A stretch of DNA of 19,263 bases. It comes from Gammaproteobacteria bacterium. GTDB taxonomy: Bacteria; Pseudomonadota; Gammaproteobacteria; Enterobacterales; Alteromonadaceae. Position 1 is the first letter of the stretch, and each line of letters opens with the position of its first letter. Location: NCBI GenBank assembly GCA_027484495.1, contig JAIXSW010000274.1, forward strand, positions 1-19,263. Direction: 5' to 3'. Position numbers and translations under genes: made by a program. Positions 16,077 through 19,263 of this stretch are shown here, one piece after another. Under the pieces are notes generated by a model, which was given only the letters and a program-made list of their open reading frames with translations, did no database searches and was not told the origin of the DNA.

Positions 16077-16094
16077 CCGTCATCTGGCCGTCAT
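16077..16094 (+). promoter_or_regulatory. Pho-box-like direct repeat upstream of the PhoD gene
   Basis: CCGTCAT occurs at 16077-16083 and again at 16088-16094, exactly 11 bp apart. The PhoB box of enterobacteria is two CTGTCAT-type heptamers at the same 11-bp period, and each repeat here matches 6 of 7. The full repeat unit is CCGTCATCTG twice. The spacer (CTGG) is less AT-rich than the consensus. A weak -10, CAAACT (16105-16110), begins 10 bases after the box, as in known Pho promoters. The next plus-strand gene encodes a PhoD-family phosphatase, but a 351-bp inserted element lies between. Confidence 0.5.
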
Positions 16095-16154
16095 CTGTCG
16101 CTTGCAAACTCTAGGGCGTGTTGACGTTTAGTGTTTGTTTTTGCAGCAGTTTGG

Positions 16155-16170
16155 CACCACGCGGTGGCCG
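16155..16170 (+). repeat. Subterminal repeat copy 1 in the MITE-like element
   Basis: CACCACGCGGTGGCCG, also present at 16409-16424 in the same orientation. It contains CCAC-GCG-GTGG, a short dyad, and lies about 42 bases from the left end; the second copy is about 39 bases from the right end. The symmetric placement suggests a transposase or host protein binding site (inference). Confidence 0.6.
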
Positions 16171-16408
16171 GCTTATGCAAGGCAGTGCGAGAGCCGTACG
16201 TGGTACCCAGTGTGTCATTCTACACAAACGAGCACTAACGCCGCAGAAAGAGCTGCCAAACGCTGCCCTGCGGGTTCGTTTGGTGGCGCTTTGGGCTTTG
16301 TGGCCTGCATGGATGCAGGTCAGGGGCGAGAGCAGGACGCGGTAGCTTCACTCGTTGCTCACATAGAATGACTATGCCACGCGCCTCGTTTCGCGCCCAA
16401 AGCGCCAC

Positions 16409-16424
16409 CACCACGCGGTGGCCG
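16409..16424 (+). repeat. Subterminal repeat copy 2 in the MITE-like element
   Basis: Exact 16-base copy of 16155-16170, placed near the right end of the element. Its first bases overlap the right arm of the large right-half hairpin. Confidence 0.6.
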
Positions 16425-16487
16425 AAACGAACAAAACTTAATCACCAAACGTCAACACGCCCTTGGGAAAACAATCAGGAGTTTGTT

Positions 16488-18185
16488 ATGAAGCAGTGGA
16501 GTCGTCGCGATTTTTTACGGGTATCTGCCATGTTGGCGGCGGCCGGAGGTTTTAGTACGGTCAGCGGTTGCGTCAGTATTGGGGCAACGAATGCTGCCAG
16601 CGCTGAACCTGTATTTCCGCTGAGCTTTGACCATGGCGTGGCAAGCGGTGATCCGTTGCATGACCGTGTGGTGTTGTGGACCCGTGTCACCCCGGCAGGG
16701 CCACTGGCCTCCGTGACGCTTCGGCTAGAGGTCGCCACTGATGCCGCCTTCAGCCAGTTAGTGGTGGCCGCAGATTGTATTGCGCGTGCAGAGCAGGATT
16801 ATTGCTGCAAAGTCGACGCCGCCGGTCTGGTTGCCGGCACCGCATATTATTATCGTTTCCGCGCCGGCACTGTCAGTTCGCCGGTCGGACGCACCCGCAC
16901 CCTGCCGCAGGGTTCATTAGCCGAAGCCCGTTTTGCTGTCGTCAGCTGCAGTAATTACCCGGCCGGTTATTTTCATGTGTATCAGCAGCTGGCAGAACGC
17001 CAGGACCTGGACGCGGTGATCCACCTCGGTGACTACCTGTACGAATATGCCGCTGATGGCTATGCCACGGAACGGGCTGCGGAATTTGGCCGTTTATATG
17101 CGCCGGACAATCGGTGTGAACTGTTGAATTTAAACGACTATCGTCGTCGCTACGCTTGTTATCGCGCGGATCAGGCGCTGCAGCAACTGCACGGCCGCCA
17201 TCCGTTTTTACTGGTCTGGGATGACCATGAAATTGCCAATGACACCTGGACTGACGGCGCCGAAAACCACAGCGCCACCGAAGGCGATTTCCAGGCACGC
17301 AAACTGGCCGCATTACAGGCGTACTACGAATGGCTGCCGATCCGGCCGCGGGTCCATAGCGGCGAACCGCTGTACCGTAGTCTGGCTTATGGTGATTTAG
17401 TCCAGTTCTATCTGCTGGATACCCGGGTCTGTGCCCGCAGCCAGTGGCTGGATTTCCCGCAGTTTCAGCGTGATGGCCAACTGGATGTCGCGGCCATGGT
17501 CAAAGCGGTGCAGGATCCTGCCCGCACCTTGCTTGGCAGCGCACAATTTGATTGGCTGGCGCAAGGATTACAGCAATCCAGCTGTCATTGGCAGGTCTTG
17601 GCGCAGCAGGTGTTGATGGCGCGGATGGAATTACCGGGGGCAGCGCTGGCTGCGCTGGCCAAACCTGGCCCGGCGCTGGCGGCGCAGTTGCGCGAACTGG
17701 CGGCTCTGAAACAACGGCCTGCAGGCAGTTTAAGCAAAACGGAGCAACAACGGCTGGCAGGTGCTTTGCCTTATAACCTCGATGCCTGGGATGGGTTCCC
17801 GGTTGAGCGTGAACGGCTGTACCAGATGCTGCGGGCCACAGGCCGGCAAGTGCTTGTCTTAGCCGGTGATACGCATAATGCCTGGCACAGTGAACTGAAA
17901 ACCAGCAATGGCGATTATGTCGCGACGGAGCTGGCGACCGCGTCTGTTTCTTCGCCAGGCATCGAGCAATACCTGCAACTGAATAAAGCGCAGGCGGCAG
18001 AACTGTCGTCCGTTCTGCCGCAGCTGATTGATGAATTGCAGTGGTGCGAACTGGCACACCGCGGTTATTTGCTGCTGCAGATCAATGCACAGGCTTGTCT
18101 GGCACAGTGGCATCAGCTGGAGTCTGTCCACGTGCAATCTGCGCAGTGGCTGGCGCCTTATCAGCAACAGATCGCTAAACGCTGA
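16488..18185 (+). CDS. phoD: Tat-exported PhoD-family alkaline phosphatase/phosphodiesterase lipoprotein
   Basis: The 565-residue protein starts with a twin-arginine signal SRRDFLRVSA (R6, R7), a hydrophobic stretch and a lipobox-like VSGC (C28), so it is probably exported folded and then lipidated. A PhoD N-terminal domain follows (PLSFDHGVASGDPLHDRVVLWTRV), then the metallophosphatase domain: FAVVSCSNY, VIHLGDYLYEY (about 177-187), VWDDHEIANDTW (about 243-254), LLDTR and LAGDTHNAWHSE (about 457-468). These Cys, Asp, Tyr and His motifs correspond to the Fe/Ca site of PhoD, which hydrolyses phosphate mono- and diesters outside the cytoplasm. The frame is open from 16368, but the first 40 codons lie in the mobile element; ATG 16488 with AGGAG 6 bases upstream gives a proper Tat signal. 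A Pho-box-like repeat lies upstream beyond the element, suggesting phosphate-starvation control. Confidence 0.93.
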   Translation: MKQWSRRDFLRVSAMLAAAGGFSTVSGCVSIGATNAASAEPVFPLSFDHGVASGDPLHDRVVLWTRVTPAGPLASVTLRLEVATDAAFSQLVVAADCIARAEQDYCCKVDAAGLVAGTAYYYRFRAGTVSSPVGRTRTLPQGSLAEARFAVVSCSNYPAGYFHVYQQLAERQDLDAVIHLGDYLYEYAADGYATERAAEFGRLYAPDNRCELLNLNDYRRRYACYRADQALQQLHGRHPFLLVWDDHEIANDTWTDGAENHSATEGDFQARKLAALQAYYEWLPIRPRVHSGEPLYRSLAYGDLVQFYLLDTRVCARSQWLDFPQFQRDGQLDVAAMVKAVQDPARTLLGSAQFDWLAQGLQQSSCHWQVLAQQVLMARMELPGAALAALAKPGPALAAQLRELAALKQRPAGSLSKTEQQRLAGALPYNLDAWDGFPVERERLYQMLRATGRQVLVLAGDTHNAWHSELKTSNGDYVATELATASVSSPGIEQYLQLNKAQAAELSSVLPQLIDELQWCELAHRGYLLLQINAQACLAQWHQLESVHVQSAQWLAPYQQQIAKR

Positions 18186-18197
18186 CAGACGCAGCAA

Positions 18198-18247
18198 CAG
18201 GCTGACTTCAGGAACGGATATTGTCCTGTTCCTGCTGAGTCAGCCTG
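18198..18247. terminator. Long hairpin at the convergent phoD / K+ channel junction
   Basis: CAGGCTGACT (18198-18207) pairs with AGTCAGCCTG (18238-18247), and after a small internal loop AGGAAC (18210-18215) pairs with GTTCCT (18228-18233). The structure begins 13 bases after the phoD stop and includes the last 13 codons and stop of the convergent channel gene. Neither side has a long T-run, though TTT follows shortly on the plus side. It could end both transcripts or protect their 3' ends. Confidence 0.55.
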
Positions 18248-18591
18248 GTTTCAATCCGTTTTAACCGTTGCATCAGCTCGCGTTGTTCTTCGTCAGTGAA
18301 CAGATGTTTGTCTTCGACCAGATGCATGATGATGTTGGCGACAATCATCGGGATCACAATAAAAATCCAGAAGTGGCCAAATAAAATCCCAACGATGCGG
18401 CCGGCAGGGGTGACTGGCGTCAGGTCGCCATAGCCAATCGTCAGCGACGTGACAGTGGCCCACCACAGGCCGTCGGCCAGCGATTTTTGTTCAAGAACAG
18501 CAAAGCTGACAGCACCCAAAATCAGGCTGACGGCATACAAACCGAGAATCAGCCACAGCCGGTTCGCAATATAAATCAATAACTTTTTCAT
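18208..18591 (-). CDS. Two-helix potassium channel (Ion_trans_2 type)
   Basis: The 127-residue protein has an N-terminal helix (about 10-33), a pore loop with the K+ selectivity filter TIGYGD (51-56) preceded by WWATVTSL, and a second helix (about 63-90) followed by a charged C-terminal tail rich in Glu, Arg and Gln. This is the minimal KcsA-like layout, expected to work as a tetramer in the inner membrane. No RCK or cyclic-nucleotide domain is attached; the tail is short and could form a coiled coil. ATG 18591 is preferred; a TTG at 18606 would add five residues. GGGG lies close upstream of the ATG, a poor ribosome site. Its 3' end lies inside a long hairpin facing phoD. The gap to the upstream kinase gene end is 71 bases, with nothing evident in it. 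Confidence 0.9.
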   Translation of the reverse strand: MKKLLIYIANRLWLILGLYAVSLILGAVSFAVLEQKSLADGLWWATVTSLTIGYGDLTPVTPAGRIVGILFGHFWIFIVIPMIVANIIMHLVEDKHLFTDEEQRELMQRLKRIETRLTQQEQDNIRS

Positions 18592-18662
18592 CGACCCCAA
18601 ATCCAATCATGCTGTATTAACCGCAGCATAACAAAGAGTTTGTGGCCGACCAAGTCCCCGGC

Positions 18663-19263
18663 TTACAGCTGAGCCAGAGCCTGATCCAGACTGAGTTTAT
18701 CCGGTGGTTCACACCCGGCTCTGGCAATATTCAGGCTGGCGGCCAGGCAGGCCCGCTGCAGCGCACCGCGGCATTGCTGCAGATCCAGCGTACTCAGCGC
18801 AGATCCGGCCTGGTGCAGCTGCAGCAGCTGCACCAGCAGATTGGCAAAAAAGGTATCGCCGGCACCGACGGTGTCGATGAAAATGGCTGGCTGTATTACT
18901 GCCTGAGTAATGGCCTGAGTCCCGAGGTATAGCGTCGCGCCTTCGGCACCACAGGTCAGGGCCAGCAAAGCGGCGGGTGCCAGTGTACGGACTTTGTCGA
19001 CCGCATTTTGCAGATCCAGCATAGGGTAGAGCGCTGCCAGATCTTCATCGCTGGCCTTGATATAGTCAGCCAGCTGCAGCACTTGTTCAATGTGCGTGCG
19101 ATAAGCTGCCACATCGGTGACAAACTGCAAACGCACATTGATATCAACACTGAGACGAATGCCGCGTTGTTCCGCTGCCTGCAACACCGGCAATAATTTC
19201 GCGGCATCCTGGGGTTCTAACGCCAGCGAGCCGGTATGCAAAATCCGGCAGTCCGCCGGCAAG
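18663..19263 (-). CDS. PfkB family sugar kinase, fructokinase-like (5' end beyond window)
   Basis: The visible 200 codons form the C-terminal two thirds of a ribokinase-type sugar kinase; the reading frame continues off the right edge, so no start is assigned. Diagnostic features are DINVRLQFVTD (the DxNxR motif of fructokinases), the ADYIKASDEDLAALYP segment typical of the same group, CGAEGATLY, and the PfkB signature DTVGAGDTFFANLL containing the catalytic Asp (codon at about 18855-18857) and anion hole GAGD. The expected reaction is ATP-dependent phosphorylation of fructose or a similar hexose in the cytoplasm. A 2-keto-3-deoxygluconate or other PfkB sugar kinase cannot be fully excluded. 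With the ROK kinase at the opposite edge, the surroundings appear to contain sugar-uptake genes, but nothing in this window shows a direct link. Confidence 0.88.
   Translation of the reverse strand, partial: LPADCRILHTGSLALEPQDAAKLLPVLQAAEQRGIRLSVDINVRLQFVTDVAAYRTHIEQVLQLADYIKASDEDLAALYPMLDLQNAVDKVRTLAPAALLALTCGAEGATLYLGTQAITQAVIQPAIFIDTVGAGDTFFANLLVQLLQLHQAGSALSTLDLQQCRGALQRACLAASLNIARAGCEPPDKLSLDQALAQL

Larger units (their letters stand above)
16113..16463. mobile_element. 351-bp MITE-like non-autonomous element with 17-bp terminal inverted repeats
   Basis: The left end AGGGCGTGTTGACGTTT (16113-16129) is repeated perfectly in inverse at 16447-16463; counting on to 24 bases gives 22 matches. 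Inside are two large hairpins: left half GCAGC-a-GTTTGGCA (16143-16156) with 16254-16266, 13 bp with one bulge, and right half TGGTGGCGCTTTGGGC (16281-16296) with 16395-16410, 16 bp perfect. The right loop holds a smaller stem CCTGCAT/ATGCAGG (16304-16319). No transposase or other convincing protein is encoded, so the element would need transposase in trans. If the ends are trimmed to GGCG...CGCC the flanks are CTAG and CTTG, an imperfect 4-bp duplication. The parent IS family is not identified. Confidence 0.75.

Noticed and set aside
16118..16371. Two overlapping open frames of 75-78 codons inside the mobile element.
   Set aside because: They have no recognisable domain or ribosome site and run through the terminal repeat and hairpin arms; the region is better explained as non-coding.
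16368..16487. Forty-codon N-terminal extension of PhoD.
   Set aside because: It lies mostly within the mobile element, and the twin-arginine signal begins right after ATG 16488, which has its own AGGAG site.
17500..18057. Long antisense open frame (185 codons) inside phoD.
   Set aside because: Low-complexity Ala/Pro/Arg translation with no domain; the plus strand encodes conserved PhoD motifs.

Overview
The window looks like chromosomal DNA of a Gram-negative gammaproteobacterium. The evidence is E. coli-like Shine-Dalgarno sites, lipobox and Tat signals, a CRP-type regulator, large membrane-bound sensors, moderate-to-high GC and very glutamine-rich proteins. A Rheinheimera/Alishewanella-type relative is my best guess; this is inference from protein style, not a database match. 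Both ends are cut inside sugar kinases: a NagK-like ROK kinase on the left and a PfkB fructokinase-like protein on the right.

Layout. 1-486: 3' end of a nagK-like kinase (+). 541-2430: two minus-strand genes, an exported alpha/beta-hydrolase-fold protein whose nucleophile position reads Ala, and a membrane-anchored Pro/Ala-rich protein. 2431-2695: divergent intergenic region with a long inverted repeat. 2696-3073: small lipoprotein (+). 3074-3302: leader region with several short hairpins. 3303-5073: HDOD protein with a degenerate receiver domain, closely coupled to a Crp/Fnr regulator. 5187-5687: Mpo1/DUF962 membrane protein, ending at a bidirectional terminator. 5749-7227: anchored M20 metallopeptidase (-). 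7228-7419: divergent control region with two palindromes. 7420-13253: a 1630-residue hybrid sensor kinase (CHASE, four PAS, HisKA, HATPase, two receivers, Hpt) overlapping by one base with a receiver-GGDEF diguanylate cyclase. 13322-15769: membrane GGDEF-EAL protein. 15770-16487: non-coding region. 16488-18185: Tat-exported PhoD-type phosphatase lipoprotein. 18208-18591: two-helix K+ channel (-). 18663-19263: fructokinase-like gene (-).

Functionally the centre is a signalling cluster. The sensor kinase probably feeds phosphate into the adjacent diguanylate cyclase, and the next gene carries both synthase and phosphodiesterase domains, so c-di-GMP is made and degraded from one locus. The HDOD/Crp pair adds a second regulatory module.

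The most unusual part is 15770-16487. Upstream of the PhoD gene lies an 11-bp-period direct repeat resembling a PhoB box (16077-16094). A 351-bp non-autonomous element (16113-16463) with 17-bp perfect terminal inverted repeats and two large internal hairpins sits between that box and the phoD ribosome binding site. Removing the element would bring box and start codon to an ordinary promoter distance. The element therefore appears to have landed at about the transcription start and to have become a structured 5' leader. Further left, a strong intrinsic terminator faces the minus strand with no minus-strand protein gene feeding it, which suggests an unannotated small RNA.
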